A stretch of 64,000 nucleotides of DNA, from positions 124,001 to 188,000 of the forward strand of contig NZ_JAJKLK010000009.1 in the NCBI RefSeq assembly GCF_020982545.1, read 5' to 3'. Numbering within the stretch: the first letter of the stretch is position 1; every line of letters begins with the position of its first letter. Source of the stretch: Streptomyces sp. MNU76. GTDB lineage: Bacteria > Actinomycetota > Actinomycetes > Streptomycetales > Streptomycetaceae. Below the pieces are notes generated by a model. That model had not been told where the DNA came from. It saw only the letters and a program-made list of their open reading frames with translations, and did not search any database. Below are positions 8,684 to 15,976 of this stretch, one piece after another. Position numbers and translations under genes: made by a program.

Positions 8684-9196
8684 TCACAACTCCCCGGAGT
8701 CATCGGGTGCTTCCTTGCCTTGGGCCAGGATCCGGCCTCCGACGAAGACCACACCGAGAGCGAGCGCGGAACCAACACCAACCATGGTCTTCTTCAGTAG
8801 CCCGTCCACGTGGCGCTTGTGCTCGGTGTCCTTCTGAGAAGCAAGTCTTGCCGTTTCCTGGATGAGTTCGAGGAGGTGCTTCCGCTGCTCCCAGGTCAGC
8901 TCGCCCCTGTGGAGTTCCCGCTCGAAGATCTCCCGGTTCTCCCGGAGGGCCTGGTAAACCTGATCCAGGCTATGCCTGCCGTCCGCGAGAGTGGCCTCGT
9001 GGGCCTTCTCGATGGCGCCGAAAGCATCCGTGGCAAACTTCCTGAACTCGGGGAACTGTTCGACGATCTTCATGGCCACTTCGGTGTCCATGTCAGGCAT
9101 CATGGCCGCGAACCTGACCGCCTTCTCCTTAGAGAGGTGTCTCCAGGTGTCGATACCGAGTGCGCGCATGATCTCGGCTTCGTTCTTGTACTTCAT
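8684..9196 (-). CDS. helical protein with C-terminal membrane anchor, unknown function
   Basis: No family is recognised. The ATG at 9196 gives about 170 aa. The sequence is charged and mostly helical (FPEFRKFATDAFGAIEKAHE, LRENREIFERELHRGELTWE, HLLELIQETARLASQKDTEH). One hydrophobic helix near the C-terminus (MVGVGSALALGVVFVGG) suggests a tail anchor with the bulk in the cytosol. It lies upstream of the CD-NTase on the same strand, but 190 bp separate them, so membership of the CBASS operon is uncertain. A longer in-frame start at 9490 overlaps the integrase gene and is unlikely. Confidence 0.6.
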   Translation of the reverse strand: MKYKNEAEIMRALGIDTWRHLSKEKAVRFAAMMPDMDTEVAMKIVEQFPEFRKFATDAFGAIEKAHEATLADGRHSLDQVYQALRENREIFERELHRGELTWEQRKHLLELIQETARLASQKDTEHKRHVDGLLKKTMVGVGSALALGVVFVGGRILAQGKEAPDDSGEL

Positions 9197-9251
9197 GCTG
9201 TGGGGCCTCCATTGCTCTTCTTCGCGGCGCGTTCTTCCGCGCTGCGGGCCG

Positions 9252-11015
9252 CTAACTCTGCCCATCGCCGTACGTGGCGGAATTCCGCGCCCGGTCCACT
9301 GCCTGAGCGCACGCCTCCCCATAGGCCGACGAGACCGCGTCCTCGTCCGTGCCACGCACGTGGGCCTCGATCTCCTGGCCTGGCCGACGAGAAGTGTGCC
9401 AGCGCACCGGCAGGTCCGTGTACAGATCGGGCTCGAAGTCCCACGCCCACGTCGACCATCGGGCAGGACTTCCGACGTTGAGCCGTTCACCTCCCGTCAG
9501 GAACACGGCATGAGCGTGGTGCACCATCCGGCGGTCGGGAATCTCGTGGCGGATGAGCTGGGCTCCGCCTCCCGCCTCCCAGCGTTCCCGCCCCATCTCC
9601 TCGACCTGTGCAGACTGGCCGGGCCGGTCCTCGCTCCACTGGGCAACCACTCGCTCCGCGTGCTGGCGGGCGGCGAAGGCCAAGCGTCGGCCGCCGAGGT
9701 CGGCGAGGTAGACCGTTGAGTCGACCGCGGCAGGGCCGGAGCGCACGGCGGCACGGGAGCCAGCCTCCTCCGCGACGTCCGCAGGCACGGCCCAGAGCAA
9801 CGCTCCGATCTTGGCGGCGGTCTGCTGCAGGACGGGGCCGGTCATGTGCTGGTAGCGGCGGCGCATCCGAGCGGACTTCCCGGACTCCCAGCCCATGATG
9901 CTGTCGACGACGGCGTCGGAGATCCCGAGGATGAGCAGGACCGTGGCCGCCGTATGGCGGGCGTCGTGAAGGCGGCCGTCGCGCACCCCCGCCGCCTTCA
10001 GAAGGTCCTTCCACCGGTGAAAGTCGGTGTTTGGGTTCAAGGGTTCGCCGACCGGCGAGGTGAAGACGTACCCCTTCTCCGTCCAGAGGTCCCGAGCGAG
10101 AGCGCGCTCTTGGCCCTGGTCCTCCTTGTGCCGGCGGAGCAGGGCCATCAGCTCGTCCGGAACGCCGATAGGCCGCTGACCGGCTCGTGATTTCACGCTC
10201 TTGGTCTCACGCCGGACGTTGATCTTCTGCGGGCAGTAGCCGGGCTTGCGCCCGCAGCGGTTGCCACAGCCGTGCTCGTAACGGGGCCGGAGGCGGCCCC
10301 GTCGGACACGGATGACTCCGAGCTCGAAGTCAATGTCGGCCCACTGCATGCCGAGGGCCTCGCCCTGACGAAGACCGAGCGCGAGGGCGATGACCCAGCG
10401 GGCCGCATTGCGGTGCTTTCCCGCCTCCGCCAAGAGGCTCTTGACCTCCTCGACCGAGTACGGCTCGACTTCGTCCTCTTCCAGACGCGGTGCCTTCGCG
10501 GTCGTCGCCGGATTCCGGACAGCGTGCCCACGGCGCACAGCTTCGTTGAGCGCGGTACGAAGGGTGCGGTGCGCCTGGTGGGCGGTGCCGGCGGCGCTGC
10601 CGTTCGCCTGCATCTTCCGGTAGAAGCGCTCCAGGTGCTCCGCTTCCAGCTTCTCCAGGCGGTGGGCGCCCAGGCCGGGGATGAGGTGGTGGTAGACGGC
10701 CACGCGGTAGCCGTCGATGGTGTTCTCGCCGACGCTGGGCGCGGCGATGTTCTCGACCCAGTGGGTCAGCCATGTTTGGACCGTCCAGGTCTGGCCGGCC
10801 TTGGCAACGCCGGTGGAGTCGCGCTGCTTCTCCAGTTCGCGCACAACCTTCGTGACCTCAGCACGCGTCTTGCGGCTGACGTGGCGGCGGTCAGGGGTGC
10901 CGTCGTCCTTGACGCCGACGGTGACGCGGCCGTGCCAGCGTCCGTCCTTGCCGAGGTAGATGGACGAGGCGCCGTTGGGCTGGCGGGACGTGCTGGGCTT
11001 CTTGGGCTTTGCCAT
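9252..11015 (-). CDS. int: tyrosine-type site-specific integrase with C-terminal extension
   Basis: Catalyses integration and excision between the tRNA-Ser att sites. The product is 587 aa. The N-terminal arm-binding and core-binding domains span residues 1-170 (GRWHGRVTVGVKDDG; AAPSVGENTIDGYR). Catalytic residues are R216 (GLRQGEALGMQW), H350 and R353 (RLHDARHT), and the nucleophile Y388 (RRRYQHMTG). A cysteine-rich insertion (CGNRCGRKPGYC, residues about 250-261) resembles inserts seen in other Streptomyces integrases. Such enzymes normally end some 20-40 residues after the tyrosine. Here a further 175 or so residues follow (for example RWSTWAWDFEPDLYTDLPV) with no recognised domain. The excisionase gene lies 11 bp upstream, so the two are co-transcribed. 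Confidence 0.93.
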   Translation of the reverse strand: MAKPKKPSTSRQPNGASSIYLGKDGRWHGRVTVGVKDDGTPDRRHVSRKTRAEVTKVVRELEKQRDSTGVAKAGQTWTVQTWLTHWVENIAAPSVGENTIDGYRVAVYHHLIPGLGAHRLEKLEAEHLERFYRKMQANGSAAGTAHQAHRTLRTALNEAVRRGHAVRNPATTAKAPRLEEDEVEPYSVEEVKSLLAEAGKHRNAARWVIALALGLRQGEALGMQWADIDFELGVIRVRRGRLRPRYEHGCGNRCGRKPGYCPQKINVRRETKSVKSRAGQRPIGVPDELMALLRRHKEDQGQERALARDLWTEKGYVFTSPVGEPLNPNTDFHRWKDLLKAAGVRDGRLHDARHTAATVLLILGISDAVVDSIMGWESGKSARMRRRYQHMTGPVLQQTAAKIGALLWAVPADVAEEAGSRAAVRSGPAAVDSTVYLADLGGRRLAFAARQHAERVVAQWSEDRPGQSAQVEEMGRERWEAGGGAQLIRHEIPDRRMVHHAHAVFLTGGERLNVGSPARWSTWAWDFEPDLYTDLPVRWHTSRRPGQEIEAHVRGTDEDAVSSAYGEACAQAVDRARNSATYGDGQS

Positions 11016-11026
11016 GCGCGCCCGCC

Positions 11027-11323
11027 TCAGGCCGCGGCGTCGAAGTCCGAGGCCCGAAAGCGACGGGCTAGGAACTCACCGACCGCCTCGGCGGGTATGC
11101 GGCGCAGGCTACCGATCTTGACGGAACGTATCTCCCCGGAGGAGACGTACTCGTACAGCTTGGTGCGGCCGATGCCGATCCGGCGGGCGGCTTCGGCGAC
11201 GGTGAGGGCGACCAGGGTTGTGTCGCCGGCAGTTCGCCGCTCGGCCATCAGGGTGCGCAGGGCGTCTTCGGGGACGTCCAGGAGCTGGGCTATCTGGGAT
11301 ATGGGCAGGGCGGGCTGCGACAA
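11027..11323 (-). CDS. xis: excisionase / HTH directionality factor
   Basis: This 98-aa protein has a MerR-like winged HTH: LTVAEAARRIGIGRTKLYEY followed by SGEIRSVKIGSLRRIPAEAV, the standard layout of excisionase-family proteins encoded before int in Streptomyces elements. The TTG start at 11323 is preceded by GGGAGGAG at a good distance. It is in the same operon as int (11 bp apart). The 20-nt motif about 70 bp upstream of the start is shared with the replication gene. The N-terminal extra segment (SQIAQLLDVPEDALRTLM) may be a second helix-turn-helix-like part. Confidence 0.85.
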   Translation of the reverse strand: MSQPALPISQIAQLLDVPEDALRTLMAERRTAGDTTLVALTVAEAARRIGIGRTKLYEYVSSGEIRSVKIGSLRRIPAEAVGEFLARRFRASDFDAAA

Positions 11324-11392
11324 TGGGGGCTCCTCCCGCCGGCATCGCGGCGTCGCGGGAGCGGCAACTCCCGTCGGCCTGGCCGGTGGCGT

Positions 11393-11412
11393 CGTTCAGG
11401 GATGGATGGTTG
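11393..11412 (-). promoter_or_regulatory. shared 20-nt upstream element, xis-int side
   Basis: On the minus strand this reads CAACCATCCATCCCTGAACG and lies 70 bp before the xis start. The identical 20 nt lie 60 bp before the replication ATPase start in the same orientation relative to that gene (12231-12250). Similar GC-rich text (about GGGGTTGCCGC) follows both. The pair flanks the HTH regulator gene, so it is a candidate operator or promoter element for coordinated control. Confidence 0.6.
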
Positions 11413-11489
11413 GGTGATCGGCGGCACCTGGGGCGCCGCGCTGAGGGGGTTCTCGGCGTTCGTAGCGCCGTGGGTGGGGCAATGGCCGG

Positions 11490-12035
11490 CTACTCGTCGG
11501 CGGGTGGCTGCCCCTGGTTTCGCCGGCGTGCCTGCGAAGGGTGCAGGTTTCTCATCGCGGCTCGTTCTTCGAGTCGGAGGAGTTCGTCGACCTGTCCTCT
11601 CTGCTCGGGGCCCTTGTCCCCGTAGGCGTCGAGTTCCATTTGGATCTCGTGCAGGTGCATCTGGTTCCGGTCGATCGCCGCTCGCAGTTGGCGGTACTCC
11701 AGCGTCATCTGGACGTACGTCTGGGCGAGCTCGCGGATGCGGGGCGTGGCCAGCTCTCCTGGTGGTCCGGTCAGGTCCTGCATGGTGATGCCGAAGACCT
11801 GGCAGAAGCCGAGCGCCTCGTCGAGGTTGACCCTGCGACGGGGTTTGCCGCTCTCGATGCGCCAGATCGCCGACTGGTTGATCGGATGGCCGGCGGCGGC
11901 CATCTCCTCGGCGAGCTTCACCGTGCTCCAGCCACGGACCTCGCGTTCCAGCTTGATGCGTGCGGCGGCGTGATCCTCCGGCATCGGACGACCTGGGCCG
12001 GCGCGCTCCGTACCTTCCTCGCCGCTCATCCGCAC
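11490..12035 (-). CDS. XRE-type HTH regulator of the element
   Basis: Likely the transcriptional switch of the element. The HTH lies near residues 25-75: GWSTVKLAEEMAAAGHPINQ followed by SAIWRIESGKPRRRVNLDEA, with LGFCQVFGITMQDL closing the domain. The C-terminal half is helical (TYVQMTLEYRQLRAAIDRNQ, MELDAYGDKGPEQRGQVDEL) and probably mediates dimerisation. Several in-frame starts are possible (12035, or MSGEEG or MPEDHA a little downstream). It sits between the xis-int and replication operons, each carrying the same 20-nt upstream element. Direct binding is inferred, not shown. Confidence 0.8.
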   Translation of the reverse strand: MRMSGEEGTERAGPGRPMPEDHAAARIKLEREVRGWSTVKLAEEMAAAGHPINQSAIWRIESGKPRRRVNLDEALGFCQVFGITMQDLTGPPGELATPRIRELAQTYVQMTLEYRQLRAAIDRNQMHLHEIQMELDAYGDKGPEQRGQVDELLRLEERAAMRNLHPSQARRRNQGQPPADE

Positions 12036-12183
12036 CTCCCTTCACGCGACGACCGGGCCCACTGGGGCGAGCGTCCACAACTAAACATCATTGCGGAGTG
12101 AAATGCAAGGCGTTGCGCTTCCGAAAATCTGGGCTATGGTCATAGTCCGCCGTACAGCGGTGGACGGATCCGAACACGCGAGC

Positions 12184-12210
12184 GGCCCCGGTGCTACGAA
12201 CACCGGGGCC
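12184..12210. terminator. GC-rich hairpin in the HTH-regulator/rep intergenic region
   Basis: A 10-bp perfect stem (GGCCCCGGTG with CACCGGGGCC) encloses a 7-nt loop. It lies between the divergent HTH regulator and the replication gene, upstream of the shared element at 12231. It may insulate the two promoters or act as a structured leader; no T-tract is present. The palindrome CTATGGTCATAG lies some 40 bp upstream and could be an operator. Confidence 0.4.
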
Positions 12211-12230
12211 GAGGTAGAGGCTCCACCGCA

Positions 12231-12250
12231 CAACCATCCATCCCTGAACG
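12231..12250 (+). promoter_or_regulatory. shared 20-nt upstream element, replication-gene side
   Basis: Exact copy (CAACCATCCATCCCTGAACG) of the element upstream of xis, 60 bp before the ATG at 12311. The match is 20/20 in the same orientation relative to the gene, which is unlikely by chance and suggests a common regulator for excision and replication. Confidence 0.6.
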
Positions 12251-12310
12251 ATCGAAACCGGTACCGGCCGGGGTTGCCGCCCCATAGTGGCCTGCCGGGT
12301 GAGGAGCTCT

Positions 12311-13831
12311 ATGCCTCAGGGTACGACCCTGCCGTCCGAGATGCCATCCCGCTTCGACGAGGGCGCCACGCCGATGGAGCCTCCGTACAACGTGGACGCC
12401 GAGCGCGCGGTCCTCGGCGCCTGCATGCATAAATCCGACGTCATCGACGTGGTCCGGCCCATCCTGGGCGAGGGCGCCTTCTACCGGCCCGCGCACGAGA
12501 CGATCTGGCGCGCGCTCCTCGCCCAGCACCGCGAGGACAGGCCGACCGACCCGATCGTCCTGACCGAGCTGCTCCAGCAGCAGGGGGACCTGCAGCGCGT
12601 CGGTGGCCGTCCCTACCTGCATCAACTCGCCGACGTGCACTACGGCACCGGTGGCGCGGAGCACCACGCGGAGATCATCCGCGAGAAGGCCAACCTCCGC
12701 CGTCTGCTCGCCTCCGCGATCCACACCGTCCAGCGCGCCCAGGAGCCGGGCGCGGACCCCGAGGCGATCCGCAGCGAGGTCGAGGCGGAGATGCGGGCCG
12801 AGCGCGAGCGGGCACTCGCCTCGGGCCAAGGCCGGTTGAATCGCTTCGCCGTCGATGGGTGGTCCTTCGTCAAGGAGACCGGCGCGGACGCCGCGCCCCT
12901 GTGGGGCACCCGGGACAAGACCGTCTGGGCGCCGGGCGAGAGCCTGATGATCGTGGGCGCACCCGGTGTCGGCAAGACCACTCTGGCCCACCAGGTGATC
13001 TTCGCCCGCCTCGGCCTGTCGGAGACGGTCCTGGAGATGCCAGTCGCCCCCAGCAGGCGGGTGCTCTATCTGGCCATGGACCGGCCCAAGCAGATCGCCA
13101 AGGCCATGGCCCGCCGCGTCTTCGACACCGACGAGGCGATCCTGCGTGAGCGGCTCGTCGTCTGGGAAGGGCCACTACCCGCCACCCTCGACAAAGAGCC
13201 CGACCTCCTCGCCGACCTCGCCGCCGCCCACCAGGCCGACACCATCGTGATCGACAGCCTCAAGGACGCGGTGAGCACCATGGTCGACGACAGCCTCGCT
13301 GTCGCCTTCCACAACGCCCGCATGCGCGCCCTGCGAGGCGGTGTGGAGATCCTGGAGCTGCACCACCAGCGCAAGGCCACCGCCGACGCACCACGCGGCC
13401 AGCGCCCCAGCCTGGACCAGGTCTACGGCTCCACCTGGATCACCGCCGGCGCGGGCAGCGTCCTGTTCGTCACCGGCCGGGCGGGCGACCCGGCGGTCAC
13501 CCTGCACCACCTCAAGACCCCCACCGGTGAGGTCGGCCCGCTGGACGTCACCCACGACCACAAGCGCGGCACCACCACGGTCGACCCGACCAAGGACCCC
13601 GCCGTCCTGCTGCGCAACGCGCCAGGCGGCATGACCGCCCGCGACCTGGCGACCGTCCTCATCGGTGGAGGCGACCCCGAACGCGCCGACGTCGAGAAGG
13701 CACGGCGCCACCTGGCCCGCCTGGTCGACAGCGGCCTGGCCACCAGGGCCGACGGCGCCGCCGGAGGAGCCGGAGGCGGGCAGCAGACCCGCTACTACGC
13801 CTCCTCCCGCCACCTCACCGCCGTCGGCTGA
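12311..13831 (+). CDS. DnaB-N / RecA-like replication ATPase of the element
   Basis: Probably the initiator or helicase-loader-type protein for replication of the excised form. ATG at 12311 (MPQGTTLPSEMP) is preceded by GAGGAG. Residues about 20-120 match a DnaB N-terminal domain (PYNVDAERAVLGACMHKSDV; FYRPAHETIWRALLAQH). The second half is a RecA/RepA-type ATPase with Walker A GAPGVGKTTLAHQ and Walker B DTIVIDSLKD, and LELHHQRKA resembles RepA-like sensor segments. The C-terminus has a winged-helix look (MTARDLATVLIGGGDPERAD). It is a replicative-type fusion common in actinomycete integrative elements. It is followed at once by the iteron and hairpin region. Confidence 0.82.
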   Translation: MPQGTTLPSEMPSRFDEGATPMEPPYNVDAERAVLGACMHKSDVIDVVRPILGEGAFYRPAHETIWRALLAQHREDRPTDPIVLTELLQQQGDLQRVGGRPYLHQLADVHYGTGGAEHHAEIIREKANLRRLLASAIHTVQRAQEPGADPEAIRSEVEAEMRAERERALASGQGRLNRFAVDGWSFVKETGADAAPLWGTRDKTVWAPGESLMIVGAPGVGKTTLAHQVIFARLGLSETVLEMPVAPSRRVLYLAMDRPKQIAKAMARRVFDTDEAILRERLVVWEGPLPATLDKEPDLLADLAAAHQADTIVIDSLKDAVSTMVDDSLAVAFHNARMRALRGGVEILELHHQRKATADAPRGQRPSLDQVYGSTWITAGAGSVLFVTGRAGDPAVTLHHLKTPTGEVGPLDVTHDHKRGTTTVDPTKDPAVLLRNAPGGMTARDLATVLIGGGDPERADVEKARRHLARLVDSGLATRADGAAGGAGGGQQTRYYASSRHLTAVG

Positions 13832-13851
13832 GCCCCCTGCCGGCCAACGCG

Positions 13852-14020
13852 GAGCGATCACGCGACCGTACACGCGGCCCTCACGCGAGCACCCCGCCGT
13901 GAACCGTTCACAGCGCGCACGCTCACCGCGAAACCGCAGGTAGAGCGATCACGCGAGCGTCCACGCCGTACACGTGCCCAGGCGATCACGCGCGGGCCCC
14001 CCTTTAGAAGGGGGCCCGCG
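13852..14020. repeat. iteron-like repeats and strong hairpin; candidate replication or transfer origin
   Basis: Three copies of GCGATCACGCG occur at about 13854, 13945 and 13982. They are interspersed with CACGCGAGC and GTGAACG words. A perfect 11-bp inverted repeat (CGCGGGCCCCC at 13991-14001 with GGGGGCCCGCG at 14010-14020) follows. The region lies between the replication ATPase and the DUF2637/mobC/relaxase genes. Such a layout fits an iteron origin, an oriT, or both; sequence alone does not decide. Confidence 0.5.
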
Positions 14021-14199
14021 TGAACGCCCCTCCGTGAACGCCGCTCACCCCCACCCCCGCAAGCCTCACTCCCCCGGAGCCCACGCCCTTGCACTCCCCT
14101 GCCCCGAGCCCCGGCAGCCATACGCGGCAGCCGCGTCGGCATCGCCCTGCTCCCGCTCGCCCCGGCCGCCGAGCACTCGCACCCGCTGGAGGTCGCCGC

Positions 14200-15183
14200 G
14201 TGAACCGCAACGGACGCATCACCCTCGTCGCCGGCCTGGTGGCCGTCGTCCTCATGGCCTTCCGGGTCTCGTGGAACGCGCTGTCCGACGTGGCCCGCGC
14301 CATCGGCGCCGACCCCACCGCCGCCCTGCTCTACCCGATCGTCATCGACGGGCTGATGGCCCTCGCGCTGGTCGCCACGCTCGTGCTGACCGGCAACGAC
14401 CGGAAGTTCGCGCTGCGGGTCCTGGCGACCTACACGATCGCCAGCCTCCTGCTGAACTACGTGCACGGCCTCATCCCGGCCCTGCACACCGAGTCGGTCC
14501 AGTGGGGCCGACTGGCCGACTGGGACCCTGCGAACTGGGCCCTTGTGCTGCTGGCGACCTCGCTCCCGGTCGGGTCGATCTACTTCGGGTCGGACCTCGT
14601 GGCAAAGGTGCTGCACCACACCCCCGAGTCGGCTGACTCCGCCGAAGCAGCCTCTGCCCAGTCGCAGAGTCGGCAAGCCGACGAGCAGGCCACACGGTCG
14701 AGGTCTGACCAGGCCGAATCGGCCCCCGAGCAGCTGACCGAGTCGGCCCCCGTGGAGGTCGCCGAGGCATCCGTGACGAGGCCGACCCAGGCCGACGAGT
14801 CGGCCCCCGCCACCCGACCGCCCCGGTCGGCCGCCACCGTGGAGTCGACCGGAACCGCCCCGCGTCGGGCGACCGGTCGGGTCCGCGCCACCGCCAAGTC
14901 GACCGTCGACCGCACCCGCACCGACGCCGAAATCCTCGACGAGGCCCGACTCCTGACCGCCGAGTGGAGCGACGACCGGCTCACCGCCGAGCGCCTGCGC
15001 GGCGAACTACGAATCGGCCAGAAACGCGCCCGCGCACTGCGCGACCAACTGCAGGCCGAACGCACCAGCCAGGCCGAGCCCACCGCGTACGACGGCGTCG
15101 AGACCGAACCTCTCGACGGGCTCGACGAAGCCGTCTCCCAGCGGCAGAGGGAACTCGACACTGCCCCCGTCGGCTCCGCCTGA
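14200..15183 (+). CDS. DUF2637 membrane protein with C-terminal HTH-like domain
   Basis: The GTG start at 14200 (VNRNGRITLVAGLVAVVLMA) follows GGAGG. The first 130 residues carry four predicted membrane helices: LVAGLVAVVLMAF, LYPIVIDGLMALALVATLVL, VLATYTIASLLLNYVHGL and WALVLLATSLPVGSIYFG. This is the DUF2637 pattern found in many Streptomyces plasmids and integrative elements, where related proteins are linked to plasmid spread. A Ser/Ala/Thr-rich linker follows. A C-terminal helix-turn-helix-like piece (DAEILDEARLLTAEWSDDRL, AERLRGELRIGQKRARAL) resembles the DNA-binding tails of such proteins. It precedes mobC on the same strand. The precise role is unknown. Confidence 0.78.
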   Translation: MNRNGRITLVAGLVAVVLMAFRVSWNALSDVARAIGADPTAALLYPIVIDGLMALALVATLVLTGNDRKFALRVLATYTIASLLLNYVHGLIPALHTESVQWGRLADWDPANWALVLLATSLPVGSIYFGSDLVAKVLHHTPESADSAEAASAQSQSRQADEQATRSRSDQAESAPEQLTESAPVEVAEASVTRPTQADESAPATRPPRSAATVESTGTAPRRATGRVRATAKSTVDRTRTDAEILDEARLLTAEWSDDRLTAERLRGELRIGQKRARALRDQLQAERTSQAEPTAYDGVETEPLDGLDEAVSQRQRELDTAPVGSA

Positions 15184-15307
15184 CCCCACAAAACGCACCT
15201 TCGCCCCACCTTTCCGGCTCCCCCGAGCCCCCGCGCAGACAAGCACGGGGACGCAGGGCCGCGCGAAGCGAAGCACCCGACACCAGCAACCCACGGAGAA
15301 CCGTTCC

Positions 15308-15976
15308 ATGCACGATCCGCACCGCGAACTCGCCACCCCCCAGCAGGAGATGACCACCGGCCTGAACAGCGCAGCAAGCAAGGGCGTTGGACCGTCCATC
15401 GGCCGGTCCAACGCGGACCCCTCCGCGCCGGGGGTCGCGGAGGAGCAGCTCCGGCGCGAGGGCGCGCCGGAGCAGGAGTCGGGGGCGGGCGAAGACGTCG
15501 CTGCCGAGCAGCAGACAGCTGCCGTACGCGCTACCGACGAAGCCGCGCTCTATCGTGTCCTGCGCCGCCGCGAACGCTGTGACGACGGCCGTCGCGAGGC
15601 CCGTGTCGATGCCCGTTACAGCGACGACGAGAAGGCCGCGATCGTGGCCAGGGCCAAGGCGATGGGCATCGCCGGCGCCCACCTGGTCGGCGCGGTCGTC
15701 ATGGCCTTCGTCAACGGCGAGACGCACCTGCCCGACCAGCGCACCGTCTACGACGACGCCATCGACGAATTCGCCGCCCTGCGCACCGAGATCGCCCGGA
15801 TCGGCAACAACGCCAACCAGATAGCGCGCCGCCTCAACTCCGGCGGTGATCCCCACCCTGTGGACACCGCCGTCCTAGACCGGGCCGAACGCCTCCTGGC
15901 CACCGCCCGCGACGCGGTGAAGGCCGTGGACGAGGCCGCTCACCGGGCCGCCGGGCAGAAGGCGAGCCGGGCGTGA
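15308..15976 (+). CDS. mobC: MobC-like relaxosome accessory protein
   Basis: Helps the relaxase at the transfer origin. The 222-aa product has a poorly conserved N-terminus. It is followed by a ribbon-helix-helix-like segment (VDARYSDDEKAAIVARAKAM) and the MobC core, whose signature is RIGNNANQIARRLNSGG. Its stop overlaps the relaxase start by 4 nt (GTGA), implying translational coupling. Family membership rests on the signature and on the tight link to a relaxase. Confidence 0.85.
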   Translation: MHDPHRELATPQQEMTTGLNSAASKGVGPSIGRSNADPSAPGVAEEQLRREGAPEQESGAGEDVAAEQQTAAVRATDEAALYRVLRRRERCDDGRREARVDARYSDDEKAAIVARAKAMGIAGAHLVGAVVMAFVNGETHLPDQRTVYDDAIDEFAALRTEIARIGNNANQIARRLNSGGDPHPVDTAVLDRAERLLATARDAVKAVDEAAHRAAGQKASRA

